From NCBI GenBank assembly GCA_029204225.1, contig CM055094.1, forward strand, positions 70,542,252 to 70,606,251: DNA of 64,000 nt. Reading direction: 5' to 3'. A program made the translations under genes and the position numbers. Source of the DNA: Diphasiastrum complanatum. Lineage: Eukaryota; Streptophyta; Lycopodiopsida; Lycopodiales; Lycopodiaceae. Positions 9,547-21,779 of this stretch are shown in pieces. Under the pieces are notes generated by a model that saw nothing but the letters and a program-made list of their open reading frames with translations, had not been told where the DNA came from and did no database searches. Each line of letters opens with the position of its first letter. Position 1 is the first letter of the stretch.

Positions 9547-10411
9547 ATGGCAAACATGGGAGAGTCCATTTTGAGTGAAAGTAGCAAATTGGATGGGATT
9601 TCCAACTATGCAGTGTGGAAATTCAAAATGAAAAACATACTGATGGAGAAAGACATGTGGGAAGTCGTCACAAGTGATGAAGGCCGCCAAATGAAGTGGA
9701 TATCAAAGTGTTTGACAAAAAGATGAGAAAAGCTTTAACCTTCATTAACTTGTCAGTGAAGGATCACATCATTACCCACATTTGTGATGCTATTAGACCT
9801 AGACAGACATGGGATGTGCTAAAGGAATAGTTCGAGACGTCAAATCCGTCAAGAATCATGTTTCTGAAGTCAAAGCTGAATAGTGCCCGCATGGAACAAG
9901 GAGAGCACATTCAGACGTACATGACCAAAATCAAGACAATGAGGGATGAACTGCATTCTATTGGTGAGCGCATACGTGATGTGGAGCTGGTGCAAATGCA
10001 TTGTGTGGCATTGCAGAACCCTATCAGATGTTTGTGAGCAGAATAGCATCAAGAGAAAGATTGCCAACCTTTGACGAACTCACAGGAATCTTGATGCAAG
10101 AAGAGCAACGACGAGAAATGGTGAAAGCTAGACGTCAAAATACTGACGATTAGGCACTTGCGACACGCCAAAAACAAGGCAAGGGAAAGGGCAAGAAGAA
10201 GTCTAAGCAGCAATTTGCCAAGTCTCAGGAGGATGAAGGATCTTCCACTAAGACCAAGAAGAAAGGCAAGTGCTTCCATTGTGGTAAAAAGGGCCATTGG
10301 AAGAGTGAATGTCGCAAATTCCTGGCAGAACAAGGCAATGGGAAACCAAAGCAAGTAGGTAACCTTGTTGATGAGGGTGAGATTGAAGACTCTAGCATCT
10401 TCATATCTGCA
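9547..10411 (+). pseudogene. Ty1/copia element A gag
   Basis: ATG at 9547 opens MANMGESILSESSKLDG, followed by NYAVWKFKMKNILMEKDMW, the usual copia gag start. Frameshifts after about 9690, a TAG near 9828 and a TAG near 10152 break it. A zinc knuckle CFHCGKKGHWKSEC (CX2CX4HX4C) lies at 10271-10312, preceded by a lysine-rich stretch. Gag forms the virus-like particle and the knuckle binds element RNA. Copies B and the 30.5 kb element have the same architecture. Confidence 0.85.
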
Positions 10412-13400
10412 TTGTCATCTAATCAAGATGATCAAGCGCGGTATATTGACTCGGGAGCCACAAGACACATGACAGGTAACATGAATTGGTTTAGTAGCTT
10501 GAAAGTGTTGGATAATGGAACGTCTGTTTCACAAGCAAATGGTGAGGTATGCAAGATCAAGGGGATAGGCACTGTTTCAATCCAACTACCTGATGACAAA
10601 AGCAGGATGATCAGGGAGGTACTTTACGTACCAGGTTTGAAGAAAAATCTACTTTCTGTTGGAGTCAGTACTGATCAAAGGTTGAAAGTAGAATTCGCCC
10701 ATGATCGTTGCTTTGTGAAGGATGTGAACCAAAAGTTCAAAGTTATTGCGGATGGAGTAAGGGATCCCAATACAAAATTGTACAAGTTGAATGCTACAAT
10801 CAAGGGGCAACATAGACTTGTATTGTCCATTCCATCGCAAACTGAGTTGTGGCATAAAAGGCTTGGTCACTTGAACTTAGGAAGCCTCATTTTGATGAGG
10901 AAATTGGAGATGGTAACAAGATTGCCTACTATAGAAGACCACTTGAAATCGATGTGTGAATGGGAAGCAGCATCGAGAAAAGTTCAACAAATGTGGTGTT
11001 GCAAAAGCACAAAACATCCTGGATTTAATCCACACAAATTGATGCGGGCCTATGAGGACCATGTCCTTAGGTAAAGCCTTCTATTTCATGACCTTTATTG
11101 AAGATATGTCACGTAAGACGTGGATCTACTTCTTGAAGAAGAAATTAGATGCATTTGACTTCGAGAGCTTCAGAGCATTAGTCGAAAATCAGACAGGTAG
11201 GAAGATCAAAGTCCTAAGATCAGATAGTGGAGGTGAGTACAAGTCTAATGACTTTAATGATCTTTGTGATCAATATGGGATTAAAAGACAATTTACGCAA
11301 GCTCATACTCCTGCTCTCAATGGTGTAGCTGAGCGTAAAAATCGTACGATTGTGGAAAGTGCTAGATCTATGCTAGCTGAGATGAAACTACCAAAAGATT
11401 TTTGGTCAGAAGCATGCATTACGGCAGTCTATCGTCAAATTAGAAGTCCTACCATTGCCATACCAAAGATAACACCTGAGGAAGCATTCACAAAGAAGAA
11501 GCCAAAGGTGAACCACTTGCGAATCTTTGGATGTAAGGCCTTTGTACACATTCCTAAGGAAGAGAGACGTAAACTTGATGTGAAAGCTATCAAGTGCATA
11601 TTCCTAGGATATGATGATCGTGTGAATGGGCTATAGATGTTTTGATCCAGTGGAAAACAAAATCCATATAAGTCGTGATGTTATCTTTGATGAATCCAAG
11701 ATGTATGAAGACAAAGATACTGAGAAGATAGATACATCCATTGGAAAAGATGGTATAGTGAGGATACCACCTAATGATGATCCATTCATGGGCCTTCCAA
11801 GTGATGAAAAAGAGGATACATCTCAAGATGCTACTACTCAACCTCAAGAGATAGGTTGGAGAGGTAGGGACAAACCTTTTGGTGCAAGAAGGATTGAAAT
11901 TGCAGGTGACAAACGCAAGGAGAAGGATTTACAGTGGGATACATTCTCACCAAGAAGCCGTTCACCTGACAGGAAGCTCCCTAAGTGGTTTGAGAGATTG
12001 TTGGAGAGCCGTGACATGGATGACTTTCCAGGATCATCTAGCCAGGGAGAGCTACTAAGATCAACAAGAGAGAAGACACAACCTGAAAGGTATGAAGCAA
12101 ATTATGCTCTCTTATCTAGCATTAGTTAAAGCAAAGAACCTTCGACTTATGGTGAATCGAAGGATAATGACATCTGGGTCAAGGCCATGGGAGAGGAGAT
12201 GGAGTCAATTGCTAAGCATAGCACGTGGGACTTAGTAGAACCACCAGTTGCCAAGAAACCCATTGGTTGCAAATGGGTATACATGACTAAGTACCATGCA
12301 GATGGAAGTATAGCAAAGCACAAGGCAAGATTGGTGATCAAAGGGTATGCACAAAGTAAATGCATCGACTTTGAGGAGACCTTTGCGCCTGTATATAAGT
12401 GGAATACTCTACGTCTACTTGTTGCTTTAGCTTCACATTTTGGTTGGCCTTTGCATCAGATGGATGTGAAAATGTGAAATCTACTTTTCTAAATGGTCAG
12501 TTAGAAGAAGAGGTGTTCAAGGATCAACCTGAAGGCTTTGTAGCGAAAGGACAGGAAAATAAAGTATGTCGCTTGAAGAAAGCACTTTATGGTCTTAAAC
12601 AGGCACCATGTGCGTGGTATAGCAGGATTGATGCCTACTTTCATTCAAAGGGGATGGTGAGAACACATTCTGATCCAAATCTATATGTCTTATGCTTTGA
12701 TGGTATGGTTGCTTTGATTGCTCTTTATGTTGACTTGATTATTACGGAAAATAATCAAGAGATAATAGACATGATCAAGAAAGACCTCATGGAACAATTC
12801 AAGATGACAGATCTCAGCCTGATGCATTATTGCCTTGGAGTAGAGGTGTGGCAAAAAGGACACAAAGTGGGTTTAATACAGGTGAAGTACGTCAAAGAGT
12901 TGCTGCACAGGTTTAGGTTGCAGGGTTGCAAACCAGTGAATACTCCTATTGAACCAGGTAAAAAGCTTTCTAAGCTTGATGAGTCACAATCATTTGATGC
13001 TACGCTGTATAGGCAGTTAGTAGGGAGCTTGATTTACCTTACCATGACTAGACCAGATATATGCTATGTTGTTGGCATTGTAAGTCAGTTTATGGCAGCA
13101 CCTATGGAAACGCATTGGAAGGCAGCTAAACGCATTTTGCGTTATGTGAAAGGCACTTTAGATTATGGCTTGATTTATAGGAATCATGATGGGTTACCTG
13201 AGTTGTGTGGCTATGTGGATGCGGATTGGGGAGGTGACTATGATGATCGTAGATCCACCACAGGGTATGTATTCTAGTTTTGTGGTAGTTGCTTTTCCTG
13301 GTCTAGTAAGAAGCAAAGTACCATTGCTCTTTCCACCACAGAGGCAGAGTATAAGGCAATGTGTAGTGTAGCACAAGAAGCTATATGGTTGAGACAAATC

Positions 13401-13660
13401 TTGGAAGAAGTTGGCATGAAGTAGAAAAATCTCACGACATTACATAGCGACAGTAAGAGTGGCATTCAACTAGCAAAGAATCCAGTGTTCCATGCGAGAA
13501 CTAAACACATTGAGATTCAGTATCACTTTATACGTGAGAGGCTGCTGAGTTGTGAAATTCATGTTGTTCATTGTAGCACACAAGAACAATTAGCTGATAT
13601 TTTCACTAAGCCACTTGTTGGAAAAAAGTTTGATAAGTTATGATCAAAGCTTTTTGTACT
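10412..13660 (+). pseudogene. Ty1/copia element A pol (protease, integrase, RT, RNase H)
   Basis: In order: retropepsin IDSGATRHM (about 10445-10475); GAG-pre-integrase ELWHKRLGHLNLGSL (about 10840-10890); integrase with TFIEDMSRKTW, SDSGGEY and NGVAERKNRT (11052-11636) and the IFGCKAFVHIP region; RT with CKWVYMTKY, YGLKQAP and an altered active site LYVDLI in place of YVDD (about 12725-12745); RNase H with GYVDADWGGD, EAEYKAM and ADIFTKPL (to about 13640). Frameshifts near 10950-11060, 11630 and 12475 and stops near 13276 and 13424 show it is dead. The first ~500 bases are shared with copy B, which ends at the 10907 equivalent. Confidence 0.9.
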
Positions 13661-13720
13661 TAAAGTTTGTTGACTTTAAAGCTATGTATATGACTGTATA
13701 AAAAGTAGACTCTACTTTAA

Positions 13721-13729
13721 GAGAGAGAG
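13721..13729 (+). other. Polypurine tract, copia A
   Basis: GAGAGAGAG lies immediately before the 3' LTR and would prime plus-strand DNA synthesis. Confidence 0.6.
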
Positions 13730-13999
13730 TTAGAATTAAAGTAGAATTACTGTGCTACTATACTGTGGGTCCTATCAGTTGATAAGGATCAGTTGGCCTC
13801 GCCACGAGGCAAGTCGACGGGACACGCGTCCTGCCAACGACAACCTGGGTCATGCATGGATTGCCTGAGTGAACAACTATATGTACAGTGTAATTTCATT
13901 TTGTGAAATACAGTTGCTGTGTGAGCTTGCTGTGGAGAGTGTTTTCTGTCTGTGTTACTGTGTAGCATGATCTGTGTTCCTATTCGGAGCAAATTCTAA
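13730..13999 (+). mobile_element. Copia A 3' LTR with TT...AA ends (270 bp)
   Basis: It begins TTAGAATT after the purine tract and ends AATTCTAA, an exact 8 bp inverted pair, rather than TG...CA. The same start follows the purine tract of the related element at 32909, and a similar start occurs at 21122. A TATA-like CTATATGTACAGTG lies at about 13878-13891. The matching 5' LTR is missing, so the ends rest on the inverted pair and the purine tract. Confidence 0.6.
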
Positions 14000-14393
14000 G
14001 TAAAACATCTTGTTTTAAAGCACTAAGGCTTTGAACACTATCACGTACTAGTTTTTCAAGTCTGGAAAGCCTTTCATTAGTTTCTTGCCGAGTATTGGCT
14101 TGCTCCTCAACAGACTCTTCTAATTTTTTTAGATGATCATACGTTTCTACTACCCACTACCTAAACTCAAAAAGGTTTAATGGTATTTCTTCATTTTCGT
14201 CCCCCTCATTCATGTCCACATCCTGCATGTCGTCATGCAAGGAGGGATTTTGAGAGGGTTCTTGAGTAGGCGGTAAAAGAGAAACTGACTAGCTCTTTTC
14301 TACAGGAGAACTTCCATGAGGCAGACTAGACATGACTATATCTTCAAGTTCATCTACAGGAGTATGACTTATGTCTATAAAATTAAGCATGCG
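14000..14393 (-). pseudogene. Coiled-coil gag-like N-terminal fragment
   Basis: The minus strand reads from an ATG near 14390 (MLNFIDISHTPVDELEDIV) through an acidic stretch to a heptad-like segment LKKLEESVEEQANTRQETN, with two in-frame stops. This resembles the start of a retrotransposon gag-like ORF but I cannot assign the family. It is cut at 14000 by the copia LTR. Confidence 0.3.
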
Positions 14394-15050
14394 CAACTAG
14401 AGAACAGACAACGGTGTTTAAACACGCTTAAAAAATTGATTTACTAGCACATGCAAGAAGTGTGTAGTAACATGCACTGACATGCAAAACAAAAGCAAGA
14501 AAGAGAAAGCTTCTCTGATTTGGAAATGCAGGTGGTTGGGCCGCAATAGTGTGCAGATTTGATGTGGCAATTCTCGACTTTTTTTGGAAAAATCAGGAAT
14601 TTTAATCAAACTTCGGATAATCACAAACGCTAATTCTGGTCACCAATCAACGAGGAATCTATACCTCCTAGAGCGCCCTACTGTATATTAGTTTGTCCAA
14701 GTCCAACTTCTGGAAAATCTGCCAGCGTTTGGATTTGTAGCATGTTCAACTCCGGAAGGTCAATTCTGGCTAGAACATAAAAAATCTGACTTGAAACGTG
14801 AATATCTTGAAAAATATAACAGATTTCAGGGTGAAATCTGTTGCATCCTCCAGCGAGTAGTCTGCAGATCCTATCCTTAAATTTTGATCCAATTCTGATC
14901 ACGAATGGATACCCAACTATCAGTTCCAAAAAATCAGGTCCTAGCACCCTTAGAAAATCAGATCAGCCTCAAACTCTGATGATTGCTTGTGATGGATACG
15001 TTTCCCTGCGCCGATGCTGCAGGTCTAAGTGCCCACCACTTTGCTTGTAG
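14394..15050. other. Unassigned interval
   Basis: No domain recognised. If the gag-like fragment is real, this may hold its leader and LTR, but no primer-binding site was seen. Open frames on both strands (14678-14947 minus, 14841-15050 plus) have no known motif. Confidence 0.35.
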
Positions 15051-16022
15051 CACATTGATACTTATCCAGAATGCTTGAACAAAGAAAACAAAAAGTTATC
15101 AAAAAGCAGGCTTGATGCTGGTACTGGTGGTGATAATCATAATGCTGCTGCTGCTGCATGCAAGGCTGAAAATCGTCAGAGTCAAGCACGTACTTCTGTA
15201 GCTGAATTTCCTATAGTAGTTGCTGCAGTCATGTCACCTTCTCAATCATTGGAAGCCTCCCTACAATCTGCTATGAAAGTTCTATTAAGTACATTGATAG
15301 CTTCCCTATCAGCAATTTCAGATTCTACTACTCCTTTGCCAGACAAAAAGAGAGAGCAAGAGAGCGACTTTGTGGAGGAGGAAACCAAACGTTTCAAGGT
15401 AGATGTCTTACGAGATGCTGTTGTTCATGGTCTAAGTTCTTGGCATCCTGATGAAAAGTCTTTTGGAAATAGCTCGAATGCGCCTGTTGCTTATAAGAAT
15501 TGTCTGCAGACCAACATGACATGTGGGATGTGCACACAGTTAGTTGGTGATGGTACTACGATTACTAGTCTTGGTGGTAAAGCAGCTAATATCAATCATG
15601 ACAGGATTGACAACACCGAAAATGGTAATTCATGTGTGATTACAAGTGGCCAGCTGCGTGGAGTAAGTTTGGTGGTAGCTGCAGCTGTTTTTCAACCTTC
15701 AAATGATAAAGGTGACGTCCAACGCTGCGAGAATGGAAGTAACGCCACCAACCAACTTTGCTCCCCTGACCCTAAAAACTTGTTAGTAGGTGATTCATAG
15801 GGTGGAAATAGCAAACAAGCAATCAGTGGTGCAAAGACAAATCTGGTTGGTCCAATGGATCTTTCCAAATCACCTCTGAATACAGAATTACACAATTACC
15901 CACTTGTTCATCCTGAAGGCAATGATCGTCCATCAAGCTCAAGGACTGACTTTTGCCCTAACTCTGCCATGAATCTTGATAGTGATGATGAATCAGATAG
16001 TCTTGGTCCACTTCAAGCTTGA
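15051..16022 (+). pseudogene. Unrecognised host gene fragment (terminal exon)
   Basis: After a splice-acceptor-like TGCTTGTAG (ends 15050) an open frame begins HIDTYPECLNKENKK and runs to TAG at 15798-15800; the same frame resumes and ends SDDESDSLGPLQA with TGA at about 16020. The composition is Ser/Asn/Asp-rich with no hydrophobic core, like a disordered nuclear protein tail. The HID..C start resembles the second half of a UBZ/Rad18-type zinc finger (H-x3-C), but this is weak. The readthrough after TAG with host-like composition suggests one stop mutation in a once intact exon. Neither partner exons nor a promoter are visible. Confidence 0.45.
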
Positions 16023-17770
16023 TTTTTTTCTGAGCTTGAGTAGAGTTGTGTTCAATGAATTTTATTGAATGATGCCTGACTATTCTTCAAACTATATGAT
16101 GCTGTTATAGCACGTTCGATTTTCCTCTGATAAGAAAATCTCAATAGAAAGAAAATCACTTTATCAAGCCTCTTTTTGCATGGCTGCCAACTCCTATTGA
16201 CCTTTCTTTATGTCTTTTTTGTTCGCTTTGTTGCAAATGGTTCCATTTGTGAATTCAAATTTGTCATACAACATTCGCAACTTTTTTGGCAGCCTTGATT
16301 CAGAAGTAATAGTTATAATTATATGATGGATGGTTTAAACTACCTATCAAACTATTGTTAATGAGATTGTTACTAGACATGCTCAATTATGCAAAACCTT
16401 TGCTATCAAATACTTAAAAAACACCAAGTGGCTACATGGTCATTGTTCATCTGATGCTTGTTTGAAAGAAGCTAATAATGAAAGACTTTGGACTACATAT
16501 CATATATATGTCACATCATAATCCATGTTTTATGTGTATGCACCTAGTCAAAATTAGCCTTGGAAAGATCGAAAAATCTAAATTTTGCCCTATATCCGAA
16601 TGTCATCAAATTTTTGTTGAAAACTCGATAGAAACTAAAGCATGATTTGACTAAAGTAATGCTAAACTTTTTACTTGGGAAAGAAGTACTACCTTTTTCT
16701 CTTATGCACTTTTACAGCTCACAAGAGCACTTTTAGATGAATTACCAATGCACACATTTGCTGCTTCTTGGTATGCTAACTCCTCTCCTTATGGAGAGAG
16801 TAGGCCATAAGGCAACCACATATAAATTTTTTCTAAATGTGGATATTATCCTTTTTGGCAATGTATCTCATCTACTAAATACTGCCTCAATTTTTCACCA
16901 AAAATAATTTTTGTGGTCCAGTGATATTGCTAAGTGTTATGATCTTCTACAAGTGGAAAGTGAAATAACGACTTAAGTTGGTCATGGGAATGCAAGCGCT
17001 TTGAAGAACGTTTAAATTTATTATTGCTATAGAAAACCTATGCCAATGGAACAACTTTTTGATAAATGATTGTGTAATTAGACTAGGTGAAAAAAGTTGA
17101 GTATGGGAGATATTAATGGGTTTATGATGCTCTCCTGCATGTTGTAGTTGGTATTTAACTTGCTATGAAATGCAATTTATGAAATGATTAGCCAAACTTG
17201 GTGAATTTGACAATGTGCATTCCTTTAAAGACATGTTTCAATATATAGACGATGTATGCTTTCTTAAAATCCTAGACCTATGTTGCCTCTAGAAAGAAAG
17301 CAATCACGAGTGGATGTCAATTTATATACCTAGACATCAAAAGTGATAATGTCAAGGATGATATTATGAATTTGCCAAACATTATAGCAAAGTTTGATCT
17401 TGTCATTGAAGTAGTTCACATGACCAAATATAATTATAGAGATAATTTACCCTTTTAATTAGTACATTCATCTTGCATCCAATAGGCGTATCTTTACCTT
17501 ATACAAAGTCTTTCTTCCAACTCATTATGGCCATGTATCATTGTAGTGATCACAATACTTTCCTTCTAAAAGTATAGACTCTGGTTAGTGCTTTTAAAAA
17601 TAATAATTTCATGAGAGTAAACTATGCAAAATTGTGAAAAGCACCTTTAGAAATAATGCCTAACTTTAACTTAATTGACAATGTAGACTTATTTTTGTGG
17701 ATAGTTAGCATTCTCTTTTAGGGGTGCTAACTACGCCCTGCAAAACCCTACTAATTGCAAACGGTTGTTG
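16023..17770. other. AT-rich interval without recognised genes
   Basis: About 1.7 kb with frequent stops in all frames and no element ends that I can identify. Confidence 0.5.
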
Positions 17771-17785
17771 CTCTCTCTCTCTCAC

Positions 17786-17875
<90 letters not shown>

Positions 17876-17878
17876 ACA
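17771..17878. repeat. Compound (CT)n(CA)n microsatellite
   Basis: A CT tract (17771-17850, with one CACTCACT interruption) passes directly into a CA tract (17851-17878). Confidence 0.95.
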
Positions 17879-18753
17879 TGGATGTTATCACATGCACATT
17901 AGACTTCTCCTACCTCTAAGCTGCACATCACTGCATAGAAAAAATGTTGCATTTCAACAAACCATGTGAGTATCGACTTCTTGGCATAATGAGATACACA
18001 TGAATCAGATTCAAGCAACAATAGAAGCATGAATTAGAGCTCCTCCGTGAACTCCTTTGTATCAGACTATCTGATTCCATAGGATCAAAGCTTTAGAGAG
18101 AGTGAAAGTAGTTCAAGGAGTATAGATATTATTCAATCTATACCTAGCATAGTAATATCACAACACATAGTGCGCTACTACTATGAGCCATTCTCGGGCA
18201 TAGGATCATGATTTGATCGTTGTATTATCCAACAACTAAAACACAGATTCTCTATTTTCTTTATGTGAGTTTGCATTGATGAATGCTTTTTGATCATTTC
18301 CGATACTCGTTCCATGACTCATTCAAAATATCTTACTCAAAGGAAGCTTGGCTGTCACAGACGTCTAACTGTTTCACTCCCTTCATGGTTGTCTTTGACA
18401 CCTACAGAGATATTCCTCTGGTCGATCTAAGTAATAGTCTGAATCCACAGTTGATAAAGATCCTGTCATAATTCAATGTTGAGTTTTCTCTTGACTGAAT
18501 ATCATATTCAGCAAAAGTGGTATTAGAGCAAAATAAATTCCCAAAATCCTGTATCACCCAAAAAGTGGTATCTAAGCCTTCAAGTAAACAATACTCCTTC
18601 AAGAACCCAACAAAGTCATGCTATAGAGGGGTTATTTGGGAAGCAAACTAGCTCTGCAAGTTACTCAGGTATGGTGCAGATATTTATGTCTCTTAGGGCT
18701 TTGATCTAATGGTGTTTATCATAGCTTATATGTTGCCTTTTAGGGTCATGATA
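17879..18753. other. Unassigned interval
   Basis: No coding or element structure recognised. Confidence 0.4.
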
Positions 18754-19108
18754 TGTTAAATATAATAAGCCTAGTTTATTTTAGTCTAATATAAATTTGT
18801 AGTTTTAGCAATTTTTTTAACATTTGTTTATGTGATAGTTCCATGTGCCTTGTTTACGACAAGTATAAATACCGAGTTGAGACAAGCATTTCTTAATGGG
18901 GTCTATCTTTCCATGTAGTGGAACCCCCAGAAAAGTATGTGTCTATACATGTAATGTTTTCTCTCGTTGCATAATATACAGTTTTTGAAAGTTGCTTAGG
19001 TGGTGGTACACTATTTCCTTCTATCTATGCGATTTTGATGGTTGATAGCTTGTGAAAAAATAACCAGCAACAAATTGTAGGATTGATTTTCTATAAGGTA
19101 TCAGAGCC
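18754..19108 (+). mobile_element. Possible LTR plus primer-binding-site-like motif
   Basis: GGTATCAGAGCC at 19097-19108 resembles a tRNA-Met primer site. The AT-rich stretch before it begins TGTTAAATATAATAAG and contains GTATAAATA (about 18860), as in a copia LTR. The end before the motif is CTATA, not CA, and no gag follows clearly. Confidence 0.3.
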
Positions 19109-19255
19109 TTGGATTGTATAGCAATTAGTGAAGTTCTGGGAGAATTCAAAAAGCTCAGAGGATTAAGGGTTCTTGTGAAGGATTTCAAATCAATGATGAT
19201 CCAATCCATGAAAAGATCTTGGGTAACAAAAGAAGCTACTCTACCAATCTCACCA
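19109..19255. other. Unassigned leader-like interval
   Basis: Short sequence after the primer-like motif; no coding signal. Confidence 0.3.
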
Positions 19256-19811
19256 ATGTAGAAAAATCAGCATCTACACACAAAATGAGATTCAAACTCT
19301 AACAGAACTTGATCAAACATGAATCAAAAGATAAAGTACTGTTGTTGTCCATACAAAACCAAAAAGCTAGTGTATTTTGCACGTGTGGATCCAAAAATAA
19401 CAAATATAGATCATTCTGCACATAGAATTGCATGCAATCACAAGTATAGTGCACCAATGGATAGTAGAACCCAAGAGAGCCATGTATAAGCATGAAATGA
19501 GATAGAGAAGAGAGAAGACATGTCTCTTCACGAGTTGCATTTATTTTATAGCAGGTCCAAACCCTATTTGGCCACTTGGCTTTCCCACCAAAATGTAAAC
19601 CCTACTATTTTTGGGTCTAGATTCAAAGTACCCAATTTCAAATTTGAATCTACTCAAACTCAACTTCTAAATTTTTCACACTTTCAAAAAGTGTTTATTC
19701 AGATGAAATTTAGACTATGAAAAGTCAAACCCTAAGTCTAAAACAAAGTTGGCCTCAATTTTCCAAATATAAAAATGTAGCAAATATGATCAAACTAGTT
19801 GAATCTTTCAC
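19256..19811 (-). mobile_element. Ty1/copia 3' LTR (left edge tentative)
   Basis: On the minus strand the LTR starts TGTGAAAGATTC at 19811, right after GAAGAGGGAG and the RNase H tail. The proposed far end reads ATTTTTCTACA at 19256, roughly inverted to the start, but no second LTR is available to confirm it. Confidence 0.5.
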
Positions 19812-20152
19812 ACTCCCTCTTCAACATGGTTTAGCATAGACTTTAATAACACTCCAAGTGAAGTCCTATGCTTCATGAAGAAGTCCTTTCCCAATTCTTT
19901 GGTGAAGATATTAGCTACACATTCCCTTGAGGACACATGTTGAAGCTCCACCTCTTTTGGAATGACTTGCTCCCTCACAAAATTATATTGCACCTCAATA
20001 TGCTTGCTCCTAGCATGAAAAATAGGATTGGTTGCAACCTTTGGGCTAATTTATTTTCACAAAAGATGATTGGGCTCTCTGAAAAATCCAGCAAGTGAAG
20101 ATCCTTGATCATCCTCTTGATCCATACCATCTCCTTGACAAAATCGAGCTAC
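19812..20152 (-). pseudogene. Ty1/copia RNase H C-terminus
   Basis: Minus-strand frames encode EMVWIKRMIKDLHL, SPIIFCENKLA, then HIEVQYNFVREQVIPKEVELQHV and VANIFTKELGKDF, the conserved copia RNase H end. A frameshift near 20040 separates the two halves, and the rest of pol is missing beyond about 20152. Confidence 0.8.
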
Positions 20153-21110
20153 TCGGGTATTAGCTTATGGTGAGGTTTGTGTACATTCATTCATTGAGTC
20201 CTTGGTAGACTCTTGTGCTTGGAGCATCGGGAATGGATGGGGATCAGCTTCAGGGCTTATTGGACAGGATGTCAGGGCAAAGCGGCTTGGAGCATAGCTT
20301 TATTTGGGAGATACATCAGGGATGAGGCTTGGAGCACTCATTGGTTCGAGATGGTTGATCTTGGATGATGTATGAGGACATCTATGTGATATGCTTAGAC
20401 GTGAGGGCATTTTGGTTACAGGTTGAGGCCATGGTTAAGTGATTTGGTGACCAATGGTGTACCAACAGATCTACAGGTGGCACAAGTGTTGGTACGACAG
20501 GATACCACTTATGGGCAGGCCTTGGTCATGTATTTGATGGTTTATCATTCATGTTGGTTTGCATGAGTGTGTGTGGGCTTGCATGTTACCTTGTCACGGG
20601 AGTCTAGATCTGAGTCGGAGTCGTATGTGGTTGTGTATTTGTTACAGTGAAACAAAGTAGTCATTTTATACTCTTTGACTTGTCATTATGTCTACTAGCT
20701 ATTTATCCGGTGAGGGTATAGTCTTATGGTGGCAGTAAGATTTCCTCAAGTTGAGCCTCAGTCGCTCATTTATTTCATCTTTACAGGTTTGTGCTTGTAA
20801 GTGCCTGATAGGATGTCAGCCTAGCGTGATGGAGGATGTAAGTCTCATGGTGGCAGTGGTATTTCTTCAGTTTGAGCCATGTCGCTCATGTGGTCCACTT
20901 GTGTTTCAAGTTGGATGGGGACGAGTCAGTTGGTCGAGAGTATGGTAGACTCTCTGTATGAGCATTGTGTTTACATGATACTTTGTGAGTCAAACCTGGT
21001 GGTTTGTTGGTGTGCTTGAGTGTGAGTCAAGTACATAGTAGCTGACATCTTTTGGACACTCCAGACGCTGCTGCAATATATTGTTTTTCACTCTTATCAC
21101 ATTTGAGCTT
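20153..21110 (+). other. Noncoding copia-associated region with partial internal repeat
   Basis: This ~950 bp precedes an LTR-like sequence and reads as noncoding in all frames. A diverged duplication is present: about 20715-20770 and 20832-20890 share TGGTGGCAGT, TTTC-TCA and CGCTCAT in the same order. Confidence 0.4.
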
Positions 21111-21121
21111 AAGGGAGAGAG

Positions 21122-21500
21122 TTAGAAATCAGCTTCTAATCTGATTCATTAGTATAAGCTCTAAATGTGATGATGTAATTAGTGTACAGTTTATTTGGTT
21201 TATTGTATATGGTTGTGATCCTGACGTGACCCGTTAGGATATATTGATCGGGCACTAATCTCGTAGCTGGCTACTTGGGTTAGCCGAGTAGCCACACATA
21301 GGAAGAATCAGCATGTACAAAGTTATTTACAATACTTGCTATACTTGGGGGCATGTCCCAAGTTTGTCGGTCGAATTTGGCCATATTGGGCCCGACTTTA
21401 GTTTGACAGGTGGTAGGCCAATTTTAGAACACCTGCCTTTTCATGCAGTTTGTGAATACTCTATATGTACAGTGTTTTAATCTATTAACTTTTGTTGTGC
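21122..21500 (+). mobile_element. Copia-like 3' LTR with TTAGAA start
   Basis: The purine tract AAGGGAGAGAG (21111-21121) is followed by TTAGAAATCAGC. A TATA-like CTATATGTACAGTG near 21461-21474 matches that of the LTR at 13730. The right end is not recognisable and may be truncated near 21500, where an antisense gag begins. Confidence 0.5.
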
Positions 21501-21539
21501 CATCTATGAGAGCTTGTGAGGAGTGGCTATGGTGATTGT

Positions 21540-21779
21540 GTGATGTGATCTACATATTGCACTAGATTCTATCGGAATTTCAAGTATCCTCACCACCTCA
21601 GGCTGCGCTTCGCTCTTGATGTGTCCTTCTTGATCCATCTCGATACCCTCCATTCCTACAACCACTCCCCACAAGCTTTTCTCCTTCAACAGTATTTTCA
21701 TCTTCCAATTCCACGAGGTGTAGTTCTCCCCTTCCAACCAATCCACCATCTTTATCTCCATGGTTCCATCTGATGCCAT
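21540..21779 (-). pseudogene. Ty1/copia gag N-terminus
   Basis: ATG at 21779 (minus) opens MASDGTMEIKMVDWLEGENYTSW and continues NWKMKILLKEKSLWGVV, the typical copia gag start. After about 60 codons similarity fades, so only the first part remains. Confidence 0.7.

Larger units (their letters stand above)
537..10907 (+). repeat. Segmental duplication, copy A (~10.37 kb)
   Basis: This segment reappears in direct orientation at 47425-57797. The offset is 46888 at the left edge and rises to 46890 through four single-base indels seen near 785, 8337, 9829 and 9994. About 55-60 substitutions were noted by eye, mostly transitions, so identity is near 99.5%. Both copies carry the same TRIM, gypsy, copia, LINE and foldback insertions at matching positions, so the unit was copied after the nesting had formed. 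The left edge lies at 537; the right edge lies inside copia pol, after the shared AGGAAATTGG. Confidence 0.95.

Noticed and set aside
10049-10354. 101-codon minus-strand frame, also at 56939-57244
   Set aside because: Antisense shadow of copia gag with its lysine-rich part read backwards as Leu-rich.
17724-17969. Forward frame with Ser-Leu and Thr-His repeats
   Set aside because: It is only a translation of the CT and CA microsatellite.
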